From: Lentzea tibetensis
Lineage (GTDB): Bacteria; Actinomycetota; Actinomycetes; Mycobacteriales; Pseudonocardiaceae
Assembly: GCF_007845675.1 (NCBI RefSeq)
Contig: NZ_VOBR01000015.1
Coordinates: forward strand, 161,544 to 225,543
DNA length: 64,000 nt
Direction of reading: 5' to 3'
Below are positions 24,845 through 32,850 of the stretch, piece after piece. Positions within the stretch are counted from its first letter, which is position 1. Each line of letters opens with the position of its first letter. The notes beneath the pieces were generated by a model that had not been told where the DNA came from, did no database searches, and saw only the letters and a list, made by a program, of their open reading frames with translations. The position numbers and the translations under genes were made by a program.

Positions 24845-25386
24845 GTTTCGGCGTGGTCGGTCAGGCCGCGGGGATGTTCGCGATCACCAACGTGGACGAC
24901 CTGGTGGTGCTGGCGATCTACTTCGCGCGGATGCGGGCGTGGCAGGTCGTGGTGGGCCAGTACGTGGGGTTCGCCGGGATTCTGGTCGTGTCGGTGCTGG
25001 GTGCGCTGGGTGCGAACCTGTTGCCGGATCAGGTGCGGCCGTGGCTGGGGCTGCTGCCGTTGGCGTTGGGGCTGAAAGCGTTGTGGCAGCTGTGGCGCGG
25101 TGGTGACGAGGACGAGCCGTCGGCTCAGCCGGGTGTGCTGGCGGTGGCCGGGGTGACGCTGGCGAACGGTGGGGACAACGTCGGCGTGTACGTGCCGGTG
25201 TTCGCGACATCGGGCCGGTTGTGGGTGTTCGTCGCGGTGTTCCTGGTGCTGGTGGGTGTGTGGTGCGTGGCGGGCCGGTTCCTCGCCACGCGGCCGCTGG
25301 TGGCTCGGATGCTGGCGAAGTGGGGGCACGTCATCCTTCCGGTGGTGTTCATCGGTATCGGCGTGCTGATTCTGTTCGGGGTTTAG
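24841..25386 (+). CDS. CadD-like cadmium resistance transporter
   Basis: 181 residues with about five to six membrane helices. It contains the family motifs 'TNVDDLVVL' (about 16-24) and 'NGGDNVGVYVPVFA' (about 103-116), where the Asp residues are likely metal-binding. It belongs to the LysE-related CadD family of cation exporters. The start is a TTG overlapping the preceding stop (TTGA). A methyltransferase follows after 10 nt. Confidence 0.85.
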   Translation: MSFGVVGQAAGMFAITNVDDLVVLAIYFARMRAWQVVVGQYVGFAGILVVSVLGALGANLLPDQVRPWLGLLPLALGLKALWQLWRGGDEDEPSAQPGVLAVAGVTLANGGDNVGVYVPVFATSGRLWVFVAVFLVLVGVWCVAGRFLATRPLVARMLAKWGHVILPVVFIGIGVLILFGV

Positions 25387-25396
25387 CCTGATCTTC

Positions 25397-26083
25397 ATGA
25401 GCACTGGGGTGTACGACGAGAAGGGGGCCGCGTACGCGGAGCACGCGGCGCGGAACCCGTGGAACGACCTGTACGACCGGCCTGCGGTGTTGTCGCTGGC
25501 GGGTGATGTGGCCGGGAAGCGGGTGCTGGACGTGGGGTGCGCGGCCGGTCACCTGTCGGGGCTGCTGGCGGCGCGGGGTGCGTCGGTGGTGGGGATCGAC
25601 AACAGCGCGGTGCTGGTGGAGATCGCGCGGTCGTTGTGGCCGGCGTCGTTCGTGTGCGCGGATCTGGCTGAGCCGCTCGAGTTCCCGGACGCGTCGTTCG
25701 ACGTGGTGACTGCTTCTCTTGTGCTGCACTACTTGCCTGATTGGACCTCTCCCCTGGCCGAGCTGCGCCGGGTGCTGGTGCCGGGTGGTGTGCTGGTGGT
25801 GTCGGTGCATCACCCGTGTGAGGACTGGCGGTGGTTCGACCTGCCGAACTACTTCGCGACGTCGCTCGTCACGGATCGGTGGACGGTCGCCGGTGAGGAG
25901 ATGGAGGTGCAGTACTACCACCGGCCGTTGTCCGCGGTGTTCTCGTCGTTGCGGGAGGCCGGTTTCCGGGTGGACGACGTGGTGGAGCCGATGCCGGTGC
26001 CGGAGTGCGCGGAGGTGAACCCGCAGGCGTACGAGTCGCTGACGACGAAGCCGCGGTTCCTGTACTTCAGGGCGGTGGCGTGA
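25397..26083 (+). CDS. Class I SAM-dependent methyltransferase
   Basis: 228 residues. Motif I 'VLDVGCAAGHLSGLLAARG' (about 44-62) binds SAM, 'VVGIDNS' gives the acidic post-II residue, and 'FDVVTASLVLHYLPDW' and 'LVPGGVLVVSVHHP' are motifs II-III. This is a Methyltransf_11/25 type enzyme with unknown small-molecule substrate. It is the last of three co-oriented genes (oxidoreductase, transporter, methyltransferase). Its 3' end overlaps the WYL remnant by 17 nt. Confidence 0.88.
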   Translation: MSTGVYDEKGAAYAEHAARNPWNDLYDRPAVLSLAGDVAGKRVLDVGCAAGHLSGLLAARGASVVGIDNSAVLVEIARSLWPASFVCADLAEPLEFPDASFDVVTASLVLHYLPDWTSPLAELRRVLVPGGVLVVSVHHPCEDWRWFDLPNYFATSLVTDRWTVAGEEMEVQYYHRPLSAVFSSLREAGFRVDDVVEPMPVPECAEVNPQAYESLTTKPRFLYFRAVA

Positions 26084-26645
26084 CGGCGTGGCCGTAGCGG
26101 GTGGCGAGTTTGCGGACGTGCTCGACGAGCTCCGGTGGTTCGGCGACCTCGAAGTCGGTGTCGAGCAGGCTGAGGTGGACCGCTAGCGACTCGACCGTGT
26201 CGGCGCCGGTGACCAGTACGCAGGTGGTGTCGTCGACGGCTTCGACGGTGCCGACCGCGGGGGTGATGCGCTCCCCCACGTGGTGTGCCGGCGCGTGGAC
26301 GGTGACGCGGGCGTGGTAGCGCCAGGCGGCTGAGGAGGCGCCGCGGGCGACGAAGGCGGTGGCGTCGATGTCGCGCGAGGTGAAACGCGGGCCGGTGGGG
26401 GTGACCGGGGTGATGCGGTCGACGCGGAAGGAGCGCCAGTCGGCGCGGTCGACGTCCCAGGCGACGAGGTACCAGCGGCGGCCCCAGTTGACGAGGCGGT
26501 GCGGTTCGACGGCGCGGCGGGTCTGGTCTCCGTTGTGGGCTCGGTAGTCGAAGCGGACGCGTTCGTGGTCGCGGCAGACGGTGGCGAGTGTGGTGAGCAG
26601 TGCTGGGTCGATGACGGGGCTTGGGTTGCCGGGGACGGCTTCGTT
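26067..26645 (-). pseudogene. WYL regulator remnant, C-terminal two thirds only
   Basis: The minus strand is open for about 190 codons and matches the WYL regulator at 1670-2617: 'VCRDHERVRFDYRAHNGDQT', 'RAVEPHRLVNWGRRWYLVAW', 'LSLLDTDFEVAEPPELVEHV'. The helix-turn-helix and about 120 N-terminal residues are missing, and no plausible start lies before GTG 26279. Homology ends near 26645, exactly where an epoxide hydrolase fragment begins on the other strand. It is best explained as half of a divergent pair whose centre was deleted. Confidence 0.8.
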
Positions 26646-26772
26646 CGCCGCGCGGGATCACAAGAACATCGTGCACTGGTCGGAGTTCGACCGGGGCGGG
26701 CACTACTCGGGGCACGACGCGCCGGATCTGCTGGTGGGTGATCTGCGGAAGTTCTTCCGTAGCCTGGCTTGA
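26644..26772 (+). pseudogene. Epoxide hydrolase remnant, C-terminal end only
   Basis: About 42 codons up to TGA 26770-26772 match the C-terminus of the epoxide hydrolase at 513-1607. The remnant reads 'DHKNIVHWSEFDRGGHYSGH' then 'DAPDLLVGDLRKFF', against 'NNEIEHWVEYDAGGHFPA' then 'VPDLLVEDVRTYF'. The catalytic His segment survives, but the nucleophile domain is absent. It joins the WYL remnant directly. Confidence 0.8.
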
Positions 26773-27182
26773 TGGGGTGCTTGATCTGCGCGAAGCACCG
26801 CGGTGCGGGTGAGCTGGCCGGGCCGGTGGTCTGGCGGGACTCCCTGGTCGTGGTGTCGCACCGGCTTGGCGGGTTTCCCGGTTACCTGTTCGTGGAGACG
26901 GTGCGGCACGTGCCGTTCTTCGACGGGTTGTCGGGCGATGAGGTGGTGGCCGTCGCGCGTGCTGTGCACACGGCGGGGCGGGCGTTGCGGGCGGAGTTGT
27001 CGCCGTTGTTCGTGTTCTCGCTCATCGCCGGGCGTGGGGTGGCGCATTTTCATCAGCACGTGTTCGTGCGCCACCCCGGTACGCCCGAGGAGGTGGACTG
27101 GACGTGGACCGAGGCGCCCGTCGTGTCCGAGCCCGAGATCGATGCGTTGTGCGAGCGGCTACGTGGTCACTTTTCTGGCTGA
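26772..27182 (+). CDS. HIT family protein (histidine triad)
   Basis: 136 residues. It begins with 'CLICAKH' and has the histidine triad in 'GVAHFHQHVFVRH' (HxHxH, about 93-105). HIT proteins are nucleotide hydrolases or transferases acting on nucleoside monophosphate conjugates. ATG 26772 overlaps the stop of the epoxide hydrolase remnant. The 3' end overlaps the convergent DUF3592-like gene by 24 nt. Confidence 0.85.
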   Translation: MGCLICAKHRGAGELAGPVVWRDSLVVVSHRLGGFPGYLFVETVRHVPFFDGLSGDEVVAVARAVHTAGRALRAELSPLFVFSLIAGRGVAHFHQHVFVRHPGTPEEVDWTWTEAPVVSEPEIDALCERLRGHFSG

Positions 27183-27776
27183 GCGGGCGTGCTTGTTGAG
27201 CCGCGGCATGGTCAGCGCGAGCACGAGGATCAGGAGCTGCGAGAGGGCGGTTCCGGCGAACGCGAGGACTTTCGCGGTCGAGAGGGTGCTGGGTGTGATC
27301 GGCTGGATCGCGCCTGTGCGGTCGACGATCATGTCGACCTTCTCCCCCGTCTCGCCGATGTTGCGGGCGCGGTCGGTGTACTGGAGGGTGCGGCCAGCGC
27401 AGCGCAGGGTGTGGTGGTAGGAGGGCGAGCCGCTGCGGGAGGACGAGTAGTGGTGCTCGGTGACCTCGCAGGTGGTTCGGGTGCCGAAGACCGTGTGCCA
27501 CGCCGAGGGCGCGCCGATGAGCGACGCGCCCAGGAGACCGAGTCCGAGCAGGAAGGCCGCCCAGAAGAGCGCGCTCTTGGGGCGCATCATCACGATGGCT
27601 ATCGGGAGCAGCACCAGTCCCCCGATGGCGAGCGGCAATCCGACAGCGCCCCAGCCGCCGTCTACCGAGTAGAAGATTCCGAAGCCCGCGACGCCGAGGA
27701 AACCGATGAGCGCGATGGCGATCCACAGCGGCTTGCGAGTGAGTTGGGTCTGCTGCTCGGGTCCGGGCTGCTGCAT
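27159..27776 (-). CDS. DUF3592-like membrane protein ending the type VII cassette
   Basis: 205 residues. A hydrophilic Gln-rich start ('MQQPGPEQQTQLTRK') precedes about five membrane helices, with an extracytoplasmic domain ('GTRTTCEVTEHHYSSSRSGSPSYHHTLRCAGRTLQYTDRA...VDMIVD') between helices 4 and 5, the layout of DUF3592 proteins. Two Cys in that loop could form a disulfide. ATG 27776 shares one base with the upstream stop (TGATG), so expression is coupled to the WXG-like gene. It could be a membrane partner or protective protein for that product; this is inference. Confidence 0.75.
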   Translation of the reverse strand: MQQPGPEQQTQLTRKPLWIAIALIGFLGVAGFGIFYSVDGGWGAVGLPLAIGGLVLLPIAIVMMRPKSALFWAAFLLGLGLLGASLIGAPSAWHTVFGTRTTCEVTEHHYSSSRSGSPSYHHTLRCAGRTLQYTDRARNIGETGEKVDMIVDRTGAIQPITPSTLSTAKVLAFAGTALSQLLILVLALTMPRLNKHARSARKVTT

Positions 27777-29104
27777 CACAGGGTGCCCTTCCACTGCTCG
27801 AAGGCCTTCTTGTCGGTCTCGGACCATGTCTTGGGCATTTCGTTCTCGAGCTCGTCCTGCTTCGCGAACTCACGGGAGAAGTCGGCGCCCGCCTTGACCG
27901 GGAAGCCGACGGCGTTCGGTGAGGAGTGCGGGCTGACGGTGCCGTCGGGTCGGGTGCGCGGCGAGTAGGGGGTGTACGCGTCGACGGCCTTTCTCGCCTG
28001 TTCGGCGCCGGGGACCTTGTTGACGGCGTTGTCGACCTTGTCGGAGTACACGCGCTTCCAGGTGTTGCCCGCGTCGCCGTAGTTCTTGCCGAACTGTTCG
28101 CGGAACTCCTTGCCCTTGGTGGTGACATCCGCCCAGGAGGGTCGCGTGTTGCCCCAGTCCTCCATGCGTCGTCCGGCGTTCTCGACCTTGTCGGCGCGTG
28201 GGGTGCTGGGTGCGTCCGGTGTGTTGGCGGCCGAGGTCGAGGTGCTGTCCCCCGCGTTGCGGGGTGGGGTGGCGGGGCTGTCCGGGGTGCGGGCGTGGGG
28301 TGCGTTCGGTGCGCCGCCACGTCCGGCCCTGCCGAAGCGGCCGAGGCCCTTGAGCATGTCGCCGACCTTGCTGAACAGGCCCTTGAGGCGGCCGAGGATC
28401 TTGGTGACGGCGCGCATGACCTTGGCGATCATCTGGGTGATCTTGCCGAGGACGACGGCGCCGCGGCCGACGGTCCAAGCGGCGAAGGCGGCCACCGACG
28501 CGCCGAAGGAGCACCAGGAGGTGGCGAGCGCGATGGCGGCGTTGCGGATGACCTCCCAGACGAACAGGGAGATCAGGTCGCGGATCATGCCGCGGATGGC
28601 GGCGGTGATGGTGCCCGCGGTGGAGATGTCGCCCGCGACGGCGATGCAGGTCTTGCTCATCGCGTCGATCTCGCCGGCGAGTGCGCCCTGGCTCTGGCGG
28701 AACCCGTCGGCGGCGGACTTCTCCCAGCCGCGGACCTGGTTGTCCACGGCGGTGCGCTGTTCGGTGGCGACGTCGGCGAGGGTCTTCGCGGTCGCGTTCC
28801 ACGACGCGACGGCTGCTTTGATCTTGTCGCCGTTGCCGGCGAGCCAGTCGAGCGGCTCGCGCAGGAAGCTGACGTGTTCGATGAGCCAGCCGATGCCCGC
28901 GGTGGCGAAGGTGCCGAGCGGGTCCATGACGAGGCTCAGTACGTCCAGGCCGGTGGCGAGCGCGTTGAGGCCGATCTCGGCGAAGTCGCCCTCCCCCGCC
29001 CTGGTGATGGAGTCGGCGAGCTGGGCGACGGACTCGGCCGGGCCCGCGCCGGCGAAGTTGTCGGGCTTGGCCCAGCCGCCGTCGTCGAATCCGGTCCAGC
29101 TCAT
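27776..29104 (-). CDS. Type VII secretion-associated protein with WXG-like helical region
   Basis: 442 residues. The N-terminus (about 20-80) is helical. The region 85-160 resembles WXG/LXG helical hairpins, with 'VRGWEKSAADGFRQSQGALAGEIDAM' giving a Trp-x(6)-Gly turn. Residues about 165-245 hold hydrophobic helices ('LISLFVWEVIRNAAIALATSWCSFGASVAAFAAWTVG'). A Pro/Ser/Thr linker (about 275-315) leads to a charged C-terminal domain of about 120 residues that I cannot assign. The design (helical export domain, linker, unknown C-terminal domain) fits type VII substrates, including polymorphic toxins. It is coupled by ATGA to the EspC-like gene upstream and by TGATG to the membrane protein downstream. 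Confidence 0.7.
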   Translation of the reverse strand: MSWTGFDDGGWAKPDNFAGAGPAESVAQLADSITRAGEGDFAEIGLNALATGLDVLSLVMDPLGTFATAGIGWLIEHVSFLREPLDWLAGNGDKIKAAVASWNATAKTLADVATEQRTAVDNQVRGWEKSAADGFRQSQGALAGEIDAMSKTCIAVAGDISTAGTITAAIRGMIRDLISLFVWEVIRNAAIALATSWCSFGASVAAFAAWTVGRGAVVLGKITQMIAKVMRAVTKILGRLKGLFSKVGDMLKGLGRFGRAGRGGAPNAPHARTPDSPATPPRNAGDSTSTSAANTPDAPSTPRADKVENAGRRMEDWGNTRPSWADVTTKGKEFREQFGKNYGDAGNTWKRVYSDKVDNAVNKVPGAEQARKAVDAYTPYSPRTRPDGTVSPHSSPNAVGFPVKAGADFSREFAKQDELENEMPKTWSETDKKAFEQWKGTL

Positions 29105-29403
29105 CGGTCTCCCCCGAAGCCTTGGCGCGTTGCCTCTTCCTGCTGTTCGTAGGTGATGGCCGTCTCGAAGGTGTCCTCCGCGGCGGTGCCGACCGCCTTG
29201 GCGAGCTCCTTGATGCCTTCCACCGTCTCCTGGGCGAACTGCTCCGCGCTGTCGGCGAAGAACGCGAGCAGCTGGCCGAACGTGTCGCCGCCGAGGCTGA
29301 CCTCGGACGCCTGCTGGGCGGCCTGTTCGATGGCCGTCTGGCGGTCGAGCTGGGTGCGGGCGAAGTTGTGGAGTTCGGCGGGGTCTACGCGGAAGCCGCT
29401 CAT
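29101..29403 (-). CDS. EspC-like type VII secretion protein (DUF2580)
   Basis: 100 residues, helical, beginning 'MSGFRVDPAELHNFARTQLDRQTAIEQAAQQASEVSLGGDTFGQLLAFFADSAEQFAQ'. This is the ESX-secretion EspC/WXG100-like pattern: two helices around a Gly turn, followed by 'AVGTAAEDTFETAITYEQQEE'. Such small proteins form heterodimers that are exported through ESX systems. Both ends overlap neighbours by ATGA. Confidence 0.82.
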   Translation of the reverse strand: MSGFRVDPAELHNFARTQLDRQTAIEQAAQQASEVSLGGDTFGQLLAFFADSAEQFAQETVEGIKELAKAVGTAAEDTFETAITYEQQEEATRQGFGGDR

Positions 29404-29825
29404 CGGAGCACCGACCCGAAGCCGTCCTCGTCGTCGCCGGGCTGCTGGGGTGCGCGGCGGCGGCCCGTCGGGGGCTGGGGTTCGTCCTCGGGCTGGGGCA
29501 GGAAGCTGGTGAGGAAGTCCATGGCCTCGGTGCCGCCGAACTCGGGGTCGACGATGGCGGCGACCTGCTGGGCCGCCTGCTGCTGGGCTCGGCTGACGGC
29601 TTCCATGACGACCTGGGTGAGCTGGACGTGGGTGAGTCCGACCGCGCGGGGGGTGAACTCGATGTTCTGGAGTGCGCCGTTGGGGGCGACGGTGGCGGTG
29701 ACGGCGCCGTTGGTGGACGACGCGGTGGCCGCGGTCTGGCGGATCTGGTCCTGCATCTCCTGCGATCTGCGCAGGATGTCCTGTGAGCGGGCTTCCAAGT
29801 CCGCGATCATGCGCTCCGGGTCCAC
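29400..29825 (-). CDS. YbaB/EbfC family protein
   Basis: 141 residues. The helical start ('IADLEARSQDILRRSQEMQDQIRQTAATASS') and the strands 'GAVTATVAPNGALQNIEFTPRAV' are the YbaB/EbfC fold, followed by helix 'LTQVVMEAVSRAQQQAAQQVAAIV' and a Pro/Glu-rich acidic tail. YbaB proteins bind DNA in other bacteria; in actinomycetes they commonly lead WXG100/ESX cassettes. GTG 29825 is preceded by GGGGGGATC, the best ribosome binding site. It is the first of four coupled genes. Confidence 0.82.
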   Translation of the reverse strand: MDPERMIADLEARSQDILRRSQEMQDQIRQTAATASSTNGAVTATVAPNGALQNIEFTPRAVGLTHVQLTQVVMEAVSRAQQQAAQQVAAIVDPEFGGTEAMDFLTSFLPQPEDEPQPPTGRRRAPQQPGDDEDGFGSVLR

Positions 29826-29935
29826 CGGTTGATCCCCCCAATGTTGATCTGTCGAGCCGCACCTTTCGACCCGCTGAGTGGTCGATCGGTTCCGTGCGGG
29901 TGCGAATTGAATCATTTGCCGGGTTCAATGGGGTC

Positions 29936-30856
29936 ATGGCGGTACCGCTGGTTGATCTGACGCCCTGGTTCGACGGCTCCGGGCGGGCCGAGGTGGCGAA
30001 GCAGGTGGACGACGCGTTGCGCGAGTCCGGGTTCTTGCTGGTCACCGGGCATGGCGTGCCGGACGGGTTGCGGGCGCGGACGCGGGAGTTGGCGCGGCGG
30101 TTCTTCGCGCTCACGCCTGAGGAGAAGCGGGCGTACGCGGTGACGGTCGGCGGGCGGGGCTGGTTGCCGCCCGGTGTGGAGGCCAACGGGTACGCGGAGG
30201 GCACGCCCACTCCCCCTGACCTGAAGGAGTCGTTCTCGGTGGGGGCCGAGGGCGATGGGGATCCGTTCTGGTTCCAGCCGAACGTGTTCCCGCACGAGGT
30301 GCCGGACCTGCGGGAGACCGTGACCGAGTACCTGGGGCGGATGCGGGCGTTGTCGGACGAGCTGCTGACGATCTTCGCGGTGGCGCTCGGGCTGCCGGAG
30401 ACGTTCTTCACCGCGCACACGAGCAAGCCGACGTACACGATGAACATCAACCGGTATCCGCCGATGACGCACACGGGGACGCCGGAGCCAGGTCAGTTCC
30501 GGATCGGGCCGCACACGGACTTCGGGACGGTGACGGTGCTCGACCGCCAGTACGGGGTGGGCGGGTTGCAGGTGTTCACGAAGGACGGCGAGTGGGAGGA
30601 CGCGCCGTTCGACCCGGCCGCGTTCACGATCAACATCGGGGATCTGATGGCGCGGTGGGTGTCGGACCGGTGGCGGTCGACGCGGCACCGGGTGCTGCCG
30701 CCGGACGCGTCGGCGCCGGATGAGGACCTGGTGTCGCTGATCTTCTTCTACGAGTGCGACCACGACGCGCGGATCGCGTCGCTGGACGGGCGGTATCCCG
30801 AGGTGGTGGCGTCGGAGTACCTGAAGGAGAAGCTGGACTCGATCACGGTGGGCTAG
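29936..30856 (+). CDS. 2-oxoglutarate/Fe(II) oxygenase, isopenicillin N synthase family
   Basis: 306 residues. The N-terminal DIOX_N region has 'VPLVDLTPWFDG' and 'LRESGFLLVTGHGVPDGL'. The catalytic core has the iron ligands in 'IGPHTDFGTVTVL' (HxD) and 'STRHRVLPP' (His), with the distal Arg/Ser of the 2-oxoglutarate site ('RHRV...S'). These enzymes hydroxylate, desaturate or cyclise small molecules; no neighbouring biosynthetic genes show the substrate. ATG 29936 is chosen because the family motif begins directly after it. It is divergent from the type VII cassette. Confidence 0.88.
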   Translation: MAVPLVDLTPWFDGSGRAEVAKQVDDALRESGFLLVTGHGVPDGLRARTRELARRFFALTPEEKRAYAVTVGGRGWLPPGVEANGYAEGTPTPPDLKESFSVGAEGDGDPFWFQPNVFPHEVPDLRETVTEYLGRMRALSDELLTIFAVALGLPETFFTAHTSKPTYTMNINRYPPMTHTGTPEPGQFRIGPHTDFGTVTVLDRQYGVGGLQVFTKDGEWEDAPFDPAAFTINIGDLMARWVSDRWRSTRHRVLPPDASAPDEDLVSLIFFYECDHDARIASLDGRYPEVVASEYLKEKLDSITVG

Positions 30857-31389
30857 GCACCTTCGCGCAGCAGCTTCCCGGTGGCGTCGTAGGCGCGCAG
30901 CCGGACCTTCAGCAGGTCTGCGGTGGACGGCAGACCTGCCCGGTAGAGGTAGGTGTCGCCCTCGATCTCGGCGGGCACGACCCGGCCGTCGGGCAGGACG
31001 GCTTCGAGTGCGGCGACCTCGGGGCTGAGCCTGCCCACCTGCACGAAGTCGTCGTGCGGGCCGATGCCCGTGCCACCGCGGAAGTACTGGTCACCCGGCG
31101 GCGGGGCCTCGCCCGACACCACGCCGTGCCCGTGGTCGTACACGTCGCACAGGTAGAGCTGGTCGTCCGTGGTGCCGACGTGGACGACGGTCGAGCCGAA
31201 CATCCGCGCGACGCCCGGCCGGTAGCCCGGCGGGAAGGCGCAGGACTCGGCGGCGACGGACAGCATCGTCTCCCGCGACATCGGTTGTGGTGTGCCCGCG
31301 ACGGCGACGCCGCCCGCGACGTCGCGGGTCACGACCACCGCCGTGGTCAACGCCAACGCTCCCAGCAGGTACCGCGTGAACCGCCTCAT
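30853..31389 (-). CDS. Secreted or membrane-anchored protein of unknown function
   Basis: 178 residues. It begins with an Arg-rich start and hydrophobic helix ('MRRFTRYLLGALALTTAVVVT'), an export signal or N-terminal anchor. The rest has no recognisable family; it contains 'HVGTTDDQLYLCDVYDHGHG' and two Cys (in 'ESCAFPPGY' and 'YLCDVY') that could pair outside the cell. It overlaps the convergent oxygenase gene by 4 nt. Confidence 0.7.
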   Translation of the reverse strand: MRRFTRYLLGALALTTAVVVTRDVAGGVAVAGTPQPMSRETMLSVAAESCAFPPGYRPGVARMFGSTVVHVGTTDDQLYLCDVYDHGHGVVSGEAPPPGDQYFRGGTGIGPHDDFVQVGRLSPEVAALEAVLPDGRVVPAEIEGDTYLYRAGLPSTADLLKVRLRAYDATGKLLREGA

Positions 31390-31445
31390 GATCTCCCCCA
31401 GGTCCGGTGGAAGTCTGGCAGCGGATCACGTGCGGGACAACGGGG

Positions 31446-32066
31446 TCACAGCGGTGACCACACCGTCGCGGCGCGGGTGTCGGTCGATTCCAGCGTCTGC
31501 GGGACGGGCACGGCGTAGCGGGCCTGCGCGACGAACTTCGAGCGCGGCAGGTGGGCGCGGTCGGGGTCGCCGACCAGGACGGCCGCGCCGCGGGCGGCGG
31601 CGCGGCGCAGGAACGGCAGGACGCGTTCGGTGATCTCGCGGTCGTAGAAGACGTCCCCGGCGAGCACGACGTCCGCTCCCCCGGCGTCGCCGTCCAGCAC
31701 GTCGCCCAGCACCCGTTCCACGACGACGTCGTTGGCGGCGGCGTTCAGCTCGACGGCGGCCAGTGACAGCGGGTCGACGTCGTTGGCGGTGACCTGGGAG
31801 GCGCCGGCGAGCGCGGCGGCCACGGCGACGAGCCCGGAGCCGGAGGCCAGGTCGAACACGCGCTTACCCGCCACCGCGGCCGGGTGGTCGAGCACGTAGC
31901 GGGCCAGTGCCTGGCCTCCCGCCCAGGGGAACGCCCAGAACGGTGGTTGCTCGCGTTCGGTGAGCGCCCAGAGGTCCATGGCTTCGGCCGCGCTGTGCAG
32001 CACGATCTCCGGTACGAGCGGTACCGGGGCGAGAGTGGTGTGCGCCAACACGAACTCAGCGGACAT
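31446..32066 (-). CDS. Class I methyltransferase (ETFB-lysine/nicotinamide N-methyltransferase-like)
   Basis: 206 residues. 'PPFWAFPWAGGQALARYVLDHP' and motif I 'VFDLASGSGLVAVAAALAGASQVTANDVDPLSLAAVELNAAAN' match the small family of lysine methyltransferases related to ETFB-KMT and PrmA. 'VVLAGDVFYD' supplies the DxFY-type motif. It probably methylates a protein Lys, but the target is unknown. ATG 32066 follows CACGGGATG. It is divergent from map with a 19-nt gap. Confidence 0.85.
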   Translation of the reverse strand: MSAEFVLAHTTLAPVPLVPEIVLHSAAEAMDLWALTEREQPPFWAFPWAGGQALARYVLDHPAAVAGKRVFDLASGSGLVAVAAALAGASQVTANDVDPLSLAAVELNAAANDVVVERVLGDVLDGDAGGADVVLAGDVFYDREITERVLPFLRRAAARGAAVLVGDPDRAHLPRSKFVAQARYAVPVPQTLESTDTRAATVWSPL

Positions 32067-32085
32067 CCCGTGATAGTAAGGCGCG

Positions 32086-32850
32086 GTGATCGAGCTCAAA
32101 TCCGCCGCCGAACTCGACGCGATGCGCGAGGCCGGGAAGGTCGTCTCCGCCGCACTCGCCGCGGTGCGCGCGCACGCCGCTGTCGGGGTGTCCCTGCTGG
32201 AGCTGGACGACGTCGCCGCGTCGGTCATCGCCGCCGCGGGGGCCGGGTCGTCGTTCCAGCACTACCACCCGAGGTTCGCGCCGTCGCCGTTCCCGGCGGT
32301 GATCTGCTCGTCGGTCAACGACGTGATCGTGCACGGCATCCCGGACGGCTACCTGCTCGCCGACGGTGACCTGGTCAGCATCGACTGCGGTGCGCACGTC
32401 GACGGCTGGCACGGTGACTCGGCGATCAGCTTCGTCGTCGGTGCGGCCGCGCCGGAGGACCTGGAGCTGGTGGCGGTGACGGAGCGCGCGCTGGACGCGG
32501 CGATCGAACGCTGCCAGGCCGGTGGGCGGCTCGGGGACGTGTCGCACGCGGTCGGTGTGATCGGGCGGGGCGCCGGGTACGGGATCCTGCACGGTTTCGG
32601 CGGGCACGGCGTGGGGCGGGCGATGCACGAGGCGCCGAGCGTCGCGAACGAGGGCACGCCCGGCCAGGGCCTGCTGCTGGCGCCGGGCATGGTGATCGCG
32701 ATCGAGCCGATGTTCATCGCCGGTGGCGTGGACACGCACTACGCGGCGGCGGACGGCTGGTCGTTGCACACCACCGACGGCAGCCGCGCCGCGCACACCG
32801 AGCACACGGTCGCGATCACCGAGGACGGCCCGCGCGTCCTGACCGCCTGA
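32086..32850 (+). CDS. map: Type I methionine aminopeptidase
   Basis: 254 residues, a MetAP type Ia length. All five metal ligands are present: Asp100, Asp111, His174, Glu207 and Glu239; His83 in 'IVHGIPDG' is the catalytic-site His. It removes the initiator Met from new proteins. The GTG start at 32086 follows GTAAGG. Actinobacteria often hold several map paralogues; this one is not beside ribosomal genes (adk-map-infA), so it is probably an additional copy. Confidence 0.93.
   Translation: MIELKSAAELDAMREAGKVVSAALAAVRAHAAVGVSLLELDDVAASVIAAAGAGSSFQHYHPRFAPSPFPAVICSSVNDVIVHGIPDGYLLADGDLVSIDCGAHVDGWHGDSAISFVVGAAAPEDLELVAVTERALDAAIERCQAGGRLGDVSHAVGVIGRGAGYGILHGFGGHGVGRAMHEAPSVANEGTPGQGLLLAPGMVIAIEPMFIAGGVDTHYAAADGWSLHTTDGSRAAHTEHTVAITEDGPRVLTA

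Noticed and set aside
26581-26772. A 63-codon plus-strand gene upstream of the HIT protein
   Set aside because: Only its last 42 codons match epoxide hydrolase; the rest is antisense to the WYL remnant, so it is a junction artefact.
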